The notes: generated by a model not told the origin, from the sequence alone. Positions 26,711 through 35,973 are shown, numbered from the stretch's first letter. The stretch is DNA of 64,000 bases from Streptomyces filipinensis (GCF_014649495.1 NZ_BMTD01000015.1:170192-234191); one strand, 5' to 3'. Made by a program: numbers and translations.

Positions 26711-27757
26711 ATGGCGGAGGCGGCGCGGCAGGCGGAGGACGGTGCGGGTACGGGCGGCGGACCGGGTGCGCTGCGGGTCGGGGTCCTGGCGTACCCGGGC
26801 TGCTTCGCGTCCGAAGTGTTCGGGGTCCCCGACCTGTTGACGATGGCCGGGCATGTCGCCGGACCGGACGCGCCCGGCTACCGGGTGTCGGTCGTCTCGC
26901 CCCGCCGCCGGGTCACCGCCTCGGGCGGGGCGAGCCTGGACGTGCGTCCCTTGCGCGAGGTCGACGTCCTGGTGGTCCCCGGCTTCGAACTGCGCCCGGA
27001 CACGGACCTCGACCCGCGGCTCGCCCGGCTCGCCCCCGAGATCGCGGCGATCCGCGCGCAGGCCGCCGCCGGCACCGCCATCGTCTCCCTCTGCGTCGGC
27101 GCGTTCCTGCTCGCCGAGGCCGGGCTCCTCGACCGGCGTCGGGCCACCACCTCCTGGCTGCACGCCGGCGAGCTGGCCAGGCCCTGCCCGGATGCCGACG
27201 TGCGGCCCGAACACCTGGTCGTCACCGACACGGGGGTGACGACCACAGCCGCCTTCAGCGCCATGTACGACTTCGCGCTGGACCTGATCCGCCGGCACAA
27301 CGGCGCCCGGGTGGCCCGCACCACCGCCCGGCTGACGCTCGTCGACGACGCGCGGACCTCTCAGGCCCCGTACGTCGACCCACGACTGCTCCCCCAGCCC
27401 GGCCACGAGTTCTCCCAACGGGTCATGCGACGGCTCGACCAGAACCTCGCCGAGCGGTACGACCTCGCAGCGCTCGCGGACGCCTTCCGGGTCAGCACCC
27501 GCACCCTGCTGCGCCGGTTCGCCGATGAGACCGGACGCAGCCCGCTGGCCCATCTGCAGGACTCGCGGGTCCGCCGCGCCCGCCATCCTCTGGAGACCAC
27601 CGACCGCACGGTCGCCTCCGTCGCCGCGGCCGTCGGCTACCAGGACCCCGGCACCTTCGCCGCCCTCTTCGCCCGCCACACCGGCCATCGGCCGAGCGCC
27701 TACCGGACCGCCTTCCGCCGCACGGCCCGGACGTCCGCCCTGGCCGGCGGCGCCTAG
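26711..27757 (+). CDS. GlxA-type AraC-family transcriptional regulator
   Basis: A 348-residue regulator. The N-terminal DJ-1/PfpI-like amidotransferase fold (~20-200) includes LRVGVLAYPGCFASEVFGVP and the nucleophile-elbow-like IVSLCVGAFLLAEAGLL. The C-terminal AraC HTH pair (~235-335) shows YDLAALADAFRVSTRTLLRR and VASVAAAVGYQDPGTFAALF. These regulators often sense small molecules through the DJ-1-like domain. It diverges from the split dienelactone hydrolase, which was probably its regulated gene. Confidence 0.9.
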   Translation: MAEAARQAEDGAGTGGGPGALRVGVLAYPGCFASEVFGVPDLLTMAGHVAGPDAPGYRVSVVSPRRRVTASGGASLDVRPLREVDVLVVPGFELRPDTDLDPRLARLAPEIAAIRAQAAAGTAIVSLCVGAFLLAEAGLLDRRRATTSWLHAGELARPCPDADVRPEHLVVTDTGVTTTAAFSAMYDFALDLIRRHNGARVARTTARLTLVDDARTSQAPYVDPRLLPQPGHEFSQRVMRRLDQNLAERYDLAALADAFRVSTRTLLRRFADETGRSPLAHLQDSRVRRARHPLETTDRTVASVAAAVGYQDPGTFAALFARHTGHRPSAYRTAFRRTARTSALAGGA

Positions 27758-27983
27758 GCGCGGAGGGGCACACCCCGGTTCGACCGTGGCAGACCGGCCG
27801 CGGACGGTTCGCTCGCCGGGCCGCCGACGGCACCTTCGAGCGCCTCTGCTCCACCCGCGCCTTCCGGAGCGGCATCCCTGCTCCCCGGCGGCCGTGCAGC
27901 AGGGATGCGGAGTCCGGCTGTCGGCCAGAACCGGTCAGTTTTCGAGAAGCGCCGGCCACCAGGCCGCCCCTACCGTCGAAGGC

Positions 27984-28616
27984 ATGAACTCCATCGATGC
28001 CATCATCCTGGAGGTGGCCGACCTCACGGCTGCCACCCGCTTCTACTCCACCGTCCTCGGGCCGGACTCCCCGCACGTGCGCCTGCGCCCGTCCGGGGAC
28101 CCGACGACCGGCTTCCGCGGATTCACGCTGTCACTGGTGGTGTCCCAGCCGGGCAACGTCGACGCCCTCATCGATGCCGCCGTCGACGCGGGTGCCACCC
28201 CCCTCAAGGCCGCCTCGAAGTCACTGTGGGGCTACGGAGGGGTCGTCCAGGCCCCGGACGGCACCATCGTGAAGATAGCGACGTCCGCCAAGAAGGACAC
28301 CGGCCCGGTCACCCGGGAATTCGACGAGTTCGTGCTCCTGCTGGGTGTCGAGGACGTGAAGGCCAGCAAGCGGTTCTACGCCGGTCGGGGTCTGAGCGTG
28401 GGTAAGAGTTTCGGCGGCAAGTACGTCGAGTTCGCCACGGGCTCGGGCCACGTCAAGCTCGCTCTGTACAAGCGCCGCGCTCTGGCGAAGGACGTGGGCG
28501 TCCCCGCCGACGGCACCGGATCGCACCGGCTCGTGCTCTCCGGCACTGCCGGCCCCTGCAGCGATCCGGACGATTTCGTCTGGGAGGCCGCCGTCCCGCT
28601 GACCGCTACGGCTTGA
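27984..28616 (+). CDS. VOC (glyoxalase/bleomycin-resistance-like) protein
   Basis: A 210-residue protein with two betaalphabetabetabeta VOC modules. The first starts MNSIDAIILEVADLTAATRF with YSTVLGPDSPHVRLRPSG; the second starts FDEFVLLLGVEDVKASKRFY. A GAAGG purine stretch precedes the ATG at 27984. VOC proteins may be metal-dependent dioxygenases, glyoxalases or resistance proteins; metal ligands are not conserved enough here to decide. The gene is alone on its strand between the GlxA regulator and a TetR gene. Confidence 0.85.
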   Translation: MNSIDAIILEVADLTAATRFYSTVLGPDSPHVRLRPSGDPTTGFRGFTLSLVVSQPGNVDALIDAAVDAGATPLKAASKSLWGYGGVVQAPDGTIVKIATSAKKDTGPVTREFDEFVLLLGVEDVKASKRFYAGRGLSVGKSFGGKYVEFATGSGHVKLALYKRRALAKDVGVPADGTGSHRLVLSGTAGPCSDPDDFVWEAAVPLTATA

Positions 28617-28676
28617 GCCCGCACTGCGGCGACGACCACGGTCGAGTCACGGTCCCGCGAACCCGCCGCCGGTCGG

Positions 28677-29345
28677 CTATGACCGGAGTGCGCGGGCCAC
28701 GCTGTCGATGACGGCGCTGTCCATGGGCGCCGTTCCGGTGAGGGTGCCGGCCAGCGCGCGGGCCAGGACCGTCGCGGCGCTGATCCGGGTGTCTTCCTGC
28801 TCGTCGCCGGTGACCTTTCCGATCACGGCGTCGCGCACGGACGTGGAGATGTCCAGCCCGCCGAACTGTTCGGGGAAGGACAGCATCATCAGGCACACCC
28901 CGACGTTGGCGGCCAGGATCGACTGGCCTGCCAGTTCAGGGGGCATGCGCAGTCGCCCGGCATCGCCACAGCGCTGCAGCGCCGCAAGGAGCAATGCTTG
29001 CGCTTCCTTGATCGCCTGCGGCTTGGGCTCCCCCGCCGGCGTGAACATCAGCCGGTACAGGTGCGGGTTGGCCAGGGCGAACGTGACATGGCTGTCCCAG
29101 GCCGTACGCAGGTCCGCCACCGGGTCAGCGGTGCGCGGATTGCGCCTCTTGTGGGCCAGGAAGCGTTCGAAGCCGATGTCGGCCACCGCGACGAGCAGCC
29201 CTTGCTTGTCCCCGAACTGGCGGTAGATCTCGGGGACGCCGACCTTGGCCCGTTCGCAGATGGCACGGGTCGAGATCGCCAGCGCGTCCTTGCCGGCGAG
29301 GAGTTCCATGGTCGCTTCCAGGATGCGCTCGCGTGCCGTGGTCAT
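28677..29345 (-). CDS. TetR/AcrR-family transcriptional regulator
   Basis: A 222-residue repressor. The HTH reads RERILEATMELLAGKDALAI then VGVPEIYRQFGDKQGLLVAV, a typical TetR DNA-binding domain, and a TetR-C-like helical domain follows (HVTFALANPHLYRLMF). It diverges from an isochorismatase-family gene with 214 bp between starts; it most likely controls that gene and itself. Confidence 0.9.
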   Translation of the reverse strand: MTTARERILEATMELLAGKDALAISTRAICERAKVGVPEIYRQFGDKQGLLVAVADIGFERFLAHKRRNPRTADPVADLRTAWDSHVTFALANPHLYRLMFTPAGEPKPQAIKEAQALLLAALQRCGDAGRLRMPPELAGQSILAANVGVCLMMLSFPEQFGGLDISTSVRDAVIGKVTGDEQEDTRISAATVLARALAGTLTGTAPMDSAVIDSVARALRS

Positions 29346-29444
29346 GCGTTCATGCTAACAGCTGAGGCAATCATCGCTTACAGCATCTGAGCTGGGAACA
29401 TCTCGCGCGAGGGCTGAGGAAACAAGGAACCTTGATAGCTTCGC

Positions 29445-29468
29445 TTACGAACTGTGTTAGCGTCGTAA
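29445..29468. promoter_or_regulatory. Candidate operator dyad between TetR and isochorismatase genes
   Basis: TTACGA at 29445-29450 and its reverse complement TCGTAA at 29463-29468 are separated by 12 bp. The surrounding DNA is AT-richer than average and lies in the divergent region upstream of both starts, so it is a plausible TetR binding site or promoter part. Confidence 0.4.
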
Positions 29469-29559
29469 ACGTCTGGGGGCAGCACCCGCCGGTCTGCCGG
29501 GGCGTGCACTCCTCACTGCATGGCGCGACAACCAGTCCGAATCTCTAAGGTGGTTCCCC

Positions 29560-30144
29560 ATGGGTACGACGACCCTGCGCGAGCTGAACGGCTTCGACGA
29601 GACGCCCGCTTCACTGGCCGACGCCACGGTGATCCTGATCGACTACCAGAACACCTACACCGGCGGCGTCATGGAGTTGGACGGCTACGCCGAAGCCATC
29701 GCCGAGGGCAAGAAGCTCCTCGCCGCCGCCCGCGAGGCGGGCGCCCCGGTCATCCACGTCCAGGAGGCGGGCTACGACACCAACTCCGAGGGCGGCCGGA
29801 TCCACCCGGACGTCGCCCCGATCGAGGGTGAGGCGGTTGTCGTCAAGAGCGTGCCCAACGCCTACCACAACACCGACCTCGGGGAGCTGGTCGAGAACAC
29901 CGGGCGCAAGGACGTCATCCTCGCCGGGTTCATGACCAACATGTGCGTGCTGTTCACCGCCCAGGGCGCGTTCCTGCGGGGCGACCGTCCGACCGTCGTC
30001 GCCAGCGCCTGCGCGACCCGCTCCCTTCCCACGGCGAAGGCGGCCGGCACGACGCTGAGCGCCCAGCAGATCCACGACGGCGCCCTGGCGACGATCACGG
30101 AACTCTACGGCGTAGTGGCACCCTCCGTTTCTGACCTGAAGTAA
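29560..30144 (+). CDS. Isochorismatase-family cysteine hydrolase
   Basis: A 194-residue member of the isochorismatase-like cysteine hydrolases. The catalytic triad is visible: Asp28 in VILIDYQNTY, Lys96 in VVKSVPNAYHNTDL and Cys129 in AGFMTNMCVLFTAQ. Members hydrolyse isochorismate, nicotinamide, N-carbamoylsarcosine or ureidoacrylate; the substrate is not inferable. AAGGTGG precedes the ATG. A strong terminator follows at 30174. It is probably repressed by the divergent TetR protein. Confidence 0.9.
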   Translation: MGTTTLRELNGFDETPASLADATVILIDYQNTYTGGVMELDGYAEAIAEGKKLLAAAREAGAPVIHVQEAGYDTNSEGGRIHPDVAPIEGEAVVVKSVPNAYHNTDLGELVENTGRKDVILAGFMTNMCVLFTAQGAFLRGDRPTVVASACATRSLPTAKAAGTTLSAQQIHDGALATITELYGVVAPSVSDLK

Positions 30145-30173
30145 GGCGCCGGCCTTACGGCCGCGCTGCTCAA

Positions 30174-30207
30174 GGGCGCTCGGGCTTCGGCCCGGGCGCC
30201 CTTTTTT
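30174..30207 (+). terminator. Rho-independent terminator after the isochorismatase gene
   Basis: A 12-bp GC-rich stem (GGGCGCTCGGGC paired with GCCCGGGCGCCC, one G-T pair) closes a TTCG tetraloop and is followed by six T residues at 30202-30207. This is a textbook intrinsic terminator, 30 bp after the stop codon. Confidence 0.9.
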
Positions 30208-30372
30208 CATGCCTAATTCCGAAACTCTCCGTTCCGGTTTATTTGTTCGCACAGCACGTATGTGAGAGCACTGTGCCATCTTCCGTTGTTTTCTTGCCAG
30301 TTGGGGCAGTAGCGTCCTTTGCGTTGGGCGCGATTCACAAGAAAAGGCACCCTTCCGGGGGAAAGGCACACT

Positions 30373-31482
30373 GTGACATCTCGAAGATCCTTCGTCGGCG
30401 GCGCGACCGCCGTCGGGGCGACAGCACTCCTGACCGATCTCTCCTCGTCCCCGGCTTCCGCCGCACCGGTCGCAGGTGCGGTTTCCGTCACTGACGCGCG
30501 GGCGAAGATCCTCGCCGTCAACGCGGGTATGCGGACGCGGTACAAAGCCCTCAAGGACGAACTGCAAAAGCACCTCGCGCCGGTCATCGTCGTCGCCAAC
30601 GGCCCCGAGGGCGGTACCTACTGGCTCGTGGAAAACGGCCAGGTCATCGAGCAGGTCTACCCGGTCGATCAGATCTTCCAGCTCGCCAAGTCCATCGCCC
30701 ACGTCCCGCTGGGCACGTTCTCCGTCCTCGCCCCCTACCTCAACAAGCGCGTCCCGGACTGGCACCAGAAAGCCGGGGACATGGACGCCCACGACCTCGA
30801 GATGGTGTCCTTCAACGGCCCCGGCTCCGAGGACTGGGTGGAACCCCTGCGCCAGTGGGGTGACGTAATCGCCGCGGGCCGTGCCGTGTTGGAGGACGCC
30901 GACCTTCCGGACAAGCTCGTGAAATCGAGCGCGCACATCCTCGACGGCGCCTCGGAGTTCATAGCGGAGGCAGTGCGGACGCGGTCGTTCTCGATGAAGA
31001 ACTTCGAGGACTTCACCGGCGCCGTGTACGGCGACATCCGCACCAACATGTACTTCGCCGCCAAAGCCCAGATCGACGGCGTCACCGCCCTTCTCACCCG
31101 CTGGAAGAACCAGCTGGGCGCCGCGAAGTGGCATGACCTGTACACCTTGGTGTACTCGATGTGGACGACGTCGGTCCTGAACCAGAACACCATCATCATC
31201 CGTCACTTCATGGACGCCGACCGCGTCGGCACCCACCTGATCGACATCGTCTGCGACCAGCTCCCCGTCACCGACCCGATCGGGGTCGGGCTGGAGAACC
31301 TCGCCCGGATCGTCCAGGACAACATCGCGGCGGAGATGGTCTTCTCCGCCGACCAGAAGGTGGCCAACGCGCTCAAGGGCCGCGAAGACCTGCTGTCGCA
31401 GGAACTCCTCGGCCTTCTCGGGGACGACGCGTCCACATTCGGTACGCCTGGAGTGGCCCTGACCTGCCCGGTCCAGCACTGA
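30373..31482 (+). CDS. Tat-exported protein of unknown function
   Basis: A 369-residue protein starting at GTG 30373. It has a twin-arginine signal (SRRSFVGGATAVGATALL, ending near SSPASAAPV), so it is probably folded in the cytoplasm and exported. The mature part is largely helical, with LKDELQKHLAPVIVVANG, YWLVENGQVIEQVYPVDQIF and LTRWKNQLGAAKWHDLYTLV, and no catalytic signature that I recognise. The 165 bp upstream contain an AT-rich segment (AATTCCGAAACTCTCCG then TTATTTGTTCG) typical of a promoter. The MFS gene follows on the same strand after a hairpin. Confidence 0.7.
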   Translation: MTSRRSFVGGATAVGATALLTDLSSSPASAAPVAGAVSVTDARAKILAVNAGMRTRYKALKDELQKHLAPVIVVANGPEGGTYWLVENGQVIEQVYPVDQIFQLAKSIAHVPLGTFSVLAPYLNKRVPDWHQKAGDMDAHDLEMVSFNGPGSEDWVEPLRQWGDVIAAGRAVLEDADLPDKLVKSSAHILDGASEFIAEAVRTRSFSMKNFEDFTGAVYGDIRTNMYFAAKAQIDGVTALLTRWKNQLGAAKWHDLYTLVYSMWTTSVLNQNTIIIRHFMDADRVGTHLIDIVCDQLPVTDPIGVGLENLARIVQDNIAAEMVFSADQKVANALKGREDLLSQELLGLLGDDASTFGTPGVALTCPVQH

Positions 31483-31525
31483 CCCGCACCACATCGACCA
31501 CTGCTACCCACGGCTGACGCCACGA

Positions 31526-31567
31526 GCGGCTCTCCTTCGCACACCAGGGGGAGCCGCTTCACCTTTT
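31526..31567 (+). terminator. Probable intrinsic terminator
   Basis: GCGGCTC (31526-31532) pairs with GAGCCGC (31551-31557), followed by TTCACCTTTT. It lies 43 bp downstream of the Tat-protein gene and just before the MFS transporter gene. Confidence 0.6.
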
Positions 31568-31586
31568 CCACGGGGGAATTCACTTC

Positions 31587-32813
31587 ATGCACACCACGCG
31601 TACCCGCCGGCTTCAGGCGCGGTACCTCATCGGGCTCATGCTGCTCGCGGTGAATCTGCGGGCCGCGATCACCTGCGTCGGGCCCGTTCTCGAACCACTG
31701 CGCAGCAGTTACCACCTCTCGTCGGCCGCCACCAGCGTGCTGACCGCGTTGCCCATCGTCTGCCTCGGCGTCTTCGCCGCCGTCGCCCCACCGCTCGGCG
31801 CACGTCTCGGGTCGGAGAAGACCATCACCGCCGCGCTGCTCCTCGTCTTCCTCGGTGTCCTGGTGCGCTCCGTGGCCGCCCCGGCCGCGCTGTTCGCCGG
31901 GACGATCCTGACCGGCGCCGGAATCGCCACCGGAAACGTCCTCGTCCCCGCTGTCATCAAACAGCGCTTCCCCGGCCGGATCGGGTCTCTGACCGGACTG
32001 GTGATGATGCTGATGGCCGTCTCCGGCGCGGTGGCCGCCGCCTCCGCCCTCCCCCTGGACCACGCCGGCGGGCTGGGCGCCGTCCTTGCCGTCTGGGCCG
32101 TCCCCGCCGCCCTCGCCACCGCCGTGTGGGGATCTCTCGCTCACACGAACACTCGACGGCCCCTGCCGTCCCCCGCGGCAGCCGTACGGCCTGCCCAGGA
32201 GGCCCGGCTGTCACGTTCGCCGCTGGCCTGGGCGGTGGCGGCGTTCCTCGGGATCGTGTCGCTGCTGTTCTACACACTCACGGCATGGCTGCCCGAGATC
32301 ATGCAAGGCCAAGGGTTTTCAGCGACGGAATCCGGGACGATGCTCTCCGTCCTGCTGACTCTCGGTATCCCCTTCGGGCTCGCCGTTCCCACGACCGCTG
32401 CGCGGCGGTCTGATCAACGGGTCCTCGTCGCCGCCGTGGTGGGCGCGAAAGTCGCCGGCCTGGCCGGGATCTTCCTCATCCCCGAGGCCGGCTGGCTGTG
32501 GATGGTCATCCTCGGTTTCGCCACCGGCAGTGCCTTCCCCCTCGCCATGACGCTGATCTCCCTGCGCACCCCGGACCCCGCCACAGCTGCGCGACTGTCC
32601 GGCATGGCCCAGACCTGCGGATATCTCCTCGCGGCCACCGGCCCCCTCGGTGTCGGCCTGCTCCACACCCTCACCGGCGGATGGAACATCCCGCTCCTTC
32701 TCCTGCTGCTCCTCGTCGTGCCCGAGACAGCGGCCGGACTCGCCGCCGCCCGCCCAGGTTTCGTGGTTTCCCGCGGCAAGGTCTCCGACGCTCCGGTCCG
32801 CGAGCCTGCCTGA
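31587..32813 (+). CDS. MFS transporter, CynX/NimT-like
   Basis: A 408-residue membrane protein with 12 predicted helices. The first helix carries LLAVNLRAAITCVGPVL, a signature of the cyanate/nitroimidazole (CynX/NimT) MFS subfamily, and the third helix region ATGNVLVPAVIKQRFPGRIG fits the same group. Members transport cyanate or unknown anions and drugs. The ATG at 31587 is preceded by GGGGGAA. It follows the Tat-exported protein on the same strand, separated by a hairpin. Confidence 0.85.
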   Translation: MHTTRTRRLQARYLIGLMLLAVNLRAAITCVGPVLEPLRSSYHLSSAATSVLTALPIVCLGVFAAVAPPLGARLGSEKTITAALLLVFLGVLVRSVAAPAALFAGTILTGAGIATGNVLVPAVIKQRFPGRIGSLTGLVMMLMAVSGAVAAASALPLDHAGGLGAVLAVWAVPAALATAVWGSLAHTNTRRPLPSPAAAVRPAQEARLSRSPLAWAVAAFLGIVSLLFYTLTAWLPEIMQGQGFSATESGTMLSVLLTLGIPFGLAVPTTAARRSDQRVLVAAVVGAKVAGLAGIFLIPEAGWLWMVILGFATGSAFPLAMTLISLRTPDPATAARLSGMAQTCGYLLAATGPLGVGLLHTLTGGWNIPLLLLLLLVVPETAAGLAAARPGFVVSRGKVSDAPVREPA

Positions 32814-32862
32814 CAGCCGGGACCGGCAACGGGAGGCACGCATTCCTTCCGCCGACTAGGTG

Positions 32863-33396
32863 CTAGCGATCCGCGTCTGCCCCCGGCGTCTCGGCGGCGG
32901 CCTGGACGAGGTTCTGCTCCAGGCGTTCCAGGGTGAGCAGGGTCGCGGTGCGCTCCTCGTCCGAGAGACCCGCCGTCGAAATGTCCTCGAGCTGGCTCCA
33001 GACGCGCTCGACCTCGCGGCGCAGGGCGTGGCTGGCAACCGTGGGTTCGATGAGTGACGCGCGTCGGTCGGTGGGCGAGGGGCGGCGGCGGACGAAGCCG
33101 GCCTGCTCCAGCCGCCGGACGGTCCGTGTCATGGTGGCGGCGTCGGAATCCATCAGCCGCACCAGGTCGGCCTGCCGCTGGGGGCCGAGCTCCCACAGGT
33201 GCATCATGACCAGCTCCTGGCCCGGATGCAGACCGATTCGGCGGAGCAGCTGCCCCGCCAGCATGCGGTGCAGGCGGGCCAGGCGGAAGATCGCGTGACT
33301 GACCGGTCCCCCGCTCGCCGTACCAGGCACCGGGACCGTGGCCGTCTGCTCCGCCTCCACGTGACCCCGCTCGGCCTCGGGTCCGGGCTGTGTCAT
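32863..33396 (-). CDS. MarR-family transcriptional regulator
   Basis: A 177-residue winged-helix regulator. The DNA-binding part reads LHPGQELVMMHLWELGPQRQ then LVRLMDSDAATMTRTVRRLE and QAGFVRRRPSPTDRRAS, a typical MarR wing. The start is ATG 33396, with AGGGAG close upstream; ATG 33429 is an alternative. It diverges from an old-yellow-enzyme-type reductase, and the intergenic region contains two phased operator-like palindromes, so it probably controls that gene. Confidence 0.88.
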   Translation of the reverse strand: MTQPGPEAERGHVEAEQTATVPVPGTASGGPVSHAIFRLARLHRMLAGQLLRRIGLHPGQELVMMHLWELGPQRQADLVRLMDSDAATMTRTVRRLEQAGFVRRRPSPTDRRASLIEPTVASHALRREVERVWSQLEDISTAGLSDEERTATLLTLERLEQNLVQAAAETPGADADR

Positions 33397-33544
33397 CTCT
33401 CCCTCGCTTTCCTGCCTGAGCAACTTCATCCTACCGCGGGGCCAGCACCCCCGCCCGGGCACCCGAATGCCCACGTATGACAGCAGAGCGTTGGGTGTGT
33501 GACCTGATTCACTCCGAACCTCAGGAATGAAGCCGCGGGATTTA

Positions 33545-33579
33545 CCTGTTCGGACAGGTGATTTACTTGTCCGAACAGG
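33545..33579. promoter_or_regulatory. Two phased near-palindromes, probable MarR operators
   Basis: CCTGTTCGGACAGG (33545-33558) and CTTGTCCGAACAGG (33566-33579) are each nearly palindromic. Their centres are 21 bp apart, so they face the same side of the helix. Together they also form a 12-bp inverted repeat (CCTGTTCGGACA / TGTCCGAACAGG). They lie 63-97 bp upstream of the reductase start and 149-183 bp from the MarR start. Confidence 0.65.
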
Positions 33580-33641
33580 CATTCACTGCGCAGGCCGCCT
33601 CTGCAGCGCCTTCGCAGTACACCCACCCCGAGGGAGAGACC

Positions 33642-34712
33642 ATGACCACTGCTTTCGATCCGATCGTCCTGGGCGGCAAGCGCCTGGCCAGCCGCGTCGT
33701 GATGGCGCCGATGACCCGCAGCCGTGCCTACGGCCCCGGCGCCGAGCCGACGGAACTGATGGCGACGTACTACGCGCAGCGTGCCGGCGCCGGGCTGATC
33801 GTCACGGAGGGCATCCAGCCCTCGGCCGTCGGCCAGGGCTACCCCGACACCCCTGGTCTGCACACGCACGGGCAGGTGCGGGCGTGGCGGACGGTGACGG
33901 ACGCCGTGCACCGCGAGGGCGGCGTGATCTTCGCCCAGCTGATGCACACCGGCCGTGTCGGCCACCCGAGCCTGCTGCCCGACGGTCTCGTACCGGTGGC
34001 GCCGTCCGCGGTGGCCGCCAAGGGCCAGGTCTACACCCACGAGGGGCCGAAGGACTTCGTGACGCCGAGGGAGCTGAGCGAGGCGGAGATCCGGGAGACG
34101 ATCGCCGACTTCGCCACCGCGGCCCGCAACGCGGTCGAGGCCGGGTTCGACGGCGTGGAGATCCACGGCGCCAACGGCTATCTGATCCACCAGTTCCTCG
34201 CGCCCCACACCAACCGGCGCACCGACGCCTGGGGGGCCGGCACCGAGGGCCGGATCCGGTTCGCCGTCGAGGTCGTCACGGCCGTGGCCGAGGCGATCGG
34301 CGGCCACCGGGTCGGTCTGCGGATCTCGCCCGGAAACCCGTACAACGACATGTCCGAGGACGACCCGGGCGAGGTCTACACCACCCTGCTGGACCGACTC
34401 GCCGGTCTTGAGCTCGCCTACCTGCACCTGCTGGAGGGGCCGGACCGCGACCTGACCGCGGCGCTGCGCAGGGCTTGGCCCGGCACGTTCGTCCTCAACC
34501 CGTTCACCTACCCGGACGCCACCGGCCCGGACGCCCTGAAGCTGGTCGAGGACGGCAGTGTGGACATGGTGGCCTACGGGGCGCTGTTCCTGGCCAACCC
34601 CGACCTGCCGCGCCGCCTCGCCGCCGGCGGTCCCTTCAACACCCCGGACCCGGCCACCTTCTACGGCGGCGACCACCGCGGCTACACCGACTACCCCACC
34701 CTCACCCCCTGA
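33642..34712 (+). CDS. Old-yellow-enzyme-type alkene reductase (NADH:flavin oxidoreductase)
   Basis: A 356-residue FMN-dependent (beta/alpha)8 oxidoreductase of the OYE family, which reduces alpha,beta-unsaturated carbonyls or nitro compounds. Motifs include SRVVMAPMTRSRAYGPG, IFAQLMHTGRVGHPS and VEIHGANGYLIHQFLAP (His-Asn substrate-binding pair). The ATG at 33642 follows AGGGAGAGA; the upstream extension to 33558 would overlap the operators. A quinone oxidoreductase gene follows after 88 bp on the same strand, so the two redox enzymes may be co-induced via the MarR regulator. Confidence 0.92.
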   Translation: MTTAFDPIVLGGKRLASRVVMAPMTRSRAYGPGAEPTELMATYYAQRAGAGLIVTEGIQPSAVGQGYPDTPGLHTHGQVRAWRTVTDAVHREGGVIFAQLMHTGRVGHPSLLPDGLVPVAPSAVAAKGQVYTHEGPKDFVTPRELSEAEIRETIADFATAARNAVEAGFDGVEIHGANGYLIHQFLAPHTNRRTDAWGAGTEGRIRFAVEVVTAVAEAIGGHRVGLRISPGNPYNDMSEDDPGEVYTTLLDRLAGLELAYLHLLEGPDRDLTAALRRAWPGTFVLNPFTYPDATGPDALKLVEDGSVDMVAYGALFLANPDLPRRLAAGGPFNTPDPATFYGGDHRGYTDYPTLTP

Positions 34713-34800
34713 GCGGCGAGGCCGCCGAGGCAGCCGCACAGTGAGTCGGACGAACGCGCGGCGGCCTTCCTCGTCCCCCACTTCCACCTTGGAGTCCCCC

Positions 34801-35706
34801 ATGTCCAAAGCGATCACCTTCGCCGAGTACGGCACGCCCGAAGTGCTGCGACTGTCCGAGGTCGCCCCGCCGGAGCCGGGTCCGGGCCAGGTCCGGATCC
34901 GGGTGCGGGCCGCCTCCGTGAACCCCCTCGACATGAAGATCCGGTCCGGCCTGATGGCCGGTGTCGCCCCTGCCGACTTCCCCGTGACCCCGGGCCTGGA
35001 CGCGGCCGGGGTCGTCGACGCCGTCGGCGAGGGAGCCGACGCGGCCGTGGGCGACGAGGTCCTCGGTCCGACCGTCGGCGGCGGCTACAGCGAGTACGCC
35101 CTGCTCGACCGGCCGGTGGCCAAGCCCGGAGTCCTGTCGTGGAAGGTCGCGGCCTCGCTCGTCACGGTCGGCCGGACCGCGTTCCGTGTCCTCGGTCAAC
35201 TGGGTGTGCAGTCGGGTCAGACGCTGCTCGTCCACGGGGCCGCCGGCAGCGTGGGCTTCCTCGCGGTGCAGCTGGCGGTCGCCCGGGGCGTCACCGTCAT
35301 CGGAACGGTCGGCGAGCACGACATCGAGCGCGTTTCCGCACTCGGAGCCACCGCGGTCCGCTACGGCGACGGCTGGCTGGAGCGGGTGAAGACCGCGGCG
35401 CCCCACGGGGCCGACTTCGTCTTCGACGCCGCCGGCGCGGGCGTGCTCGCCGACTCCGTGGCCCTGACCGGTGACAGCGCCCGGGTCATCACCATCGCCG
35501 ACATGTCCGCCGCGCGGCACGGTGTGCGCTTCAGCGCCGGCAGCGCGGACGAGTCCGAGGAAGCCCTGCCGGAGCTGGTGCAGCTGGCCGCCAAGGGCAA
35601 GCTGACCGTACCGATCTGGCGCACGTATCCCCTGGCGGAGGCGGCACAGGCACACACCGACCTGGAGGCCCGCCGCAACCACGGCAAGGCCGTCCTCCTT
35701 CCCTGA
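34801..35706 (+). CDS. NADP-dependent quinone oxidoreductase (MDR superfamily)
   Basis: A 301-residue zinc-independent medium-chain dehydrogenase/reductase. The N-terminal GroES-like half has VRAASVNPLDMKIRSGLMAG and the Rossmann half has LLVHGAAGSVGFLAVQLAVA. The catalytic zinc cysteines of alcohol dehydrogenases are absent, indicating a quinone-oxidoreductase-type enzyme. The ATG at 34801 is preceded by GGAG. It likely forms an electrophile-detoxification pair with the OYE gene upstream. Confidence 0.9.
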   Translation: MSKAITFAEYGTPEVLRLSEVAPPEPGPGQVRIRVRAASVNPLDMKIRSGLMAGVAPADFPVTPGLDAAGVVDAVGEGADAAVGDEVLGPTVGGGYSEYALLDRPVAKPGVLSWKVAASLVTVGRTAFRVLGQLGVQSGQTLLVHGAAGSVGFLAVQLAVARGVTVIGTVGEHDIERVSALGATAVRYGDGWLERVKTAAPHGADFVFDAAGAGVLADSVALTGDSARVITIADMSAARHGVRFSAGSADESEEALPELVQLAAKGKLTVPIWRTYPLAEAAQAHTDLEARRNHGKAVLLP

Positions 35707-35973
35707 CCCCGCTCCCCCGCCGCCTGGCGTCGCCCCCCCCCGACGGAGCGCGCCGGGCGGCGCTCCCACCGGCCTGGGCCGAACCCACCTACACCGGCGG
35801 AGTCTGCCTTTCCCCTCGCCCTTTCCCCTTGCCGAAGACACCCGAGCGGCTCTCGACTGCTGGACGTCTGGCCGGAATCGGCTGTGTGGGACGCGGTCAG
35901 CGGGGGCCGGAGCGACCGGGGCGCTGCCGTGTCGACGTGGGGGAACCGCTGCGAACCGGGCGCGCCCTGGCTT

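Noticed and set aside
29611..31494. A 627-codon minus-strand open frame
   Set aside because: It is antisense to the isochorismatase and Tat-protein genes, both well supported by motifs, and has no motif of its own.
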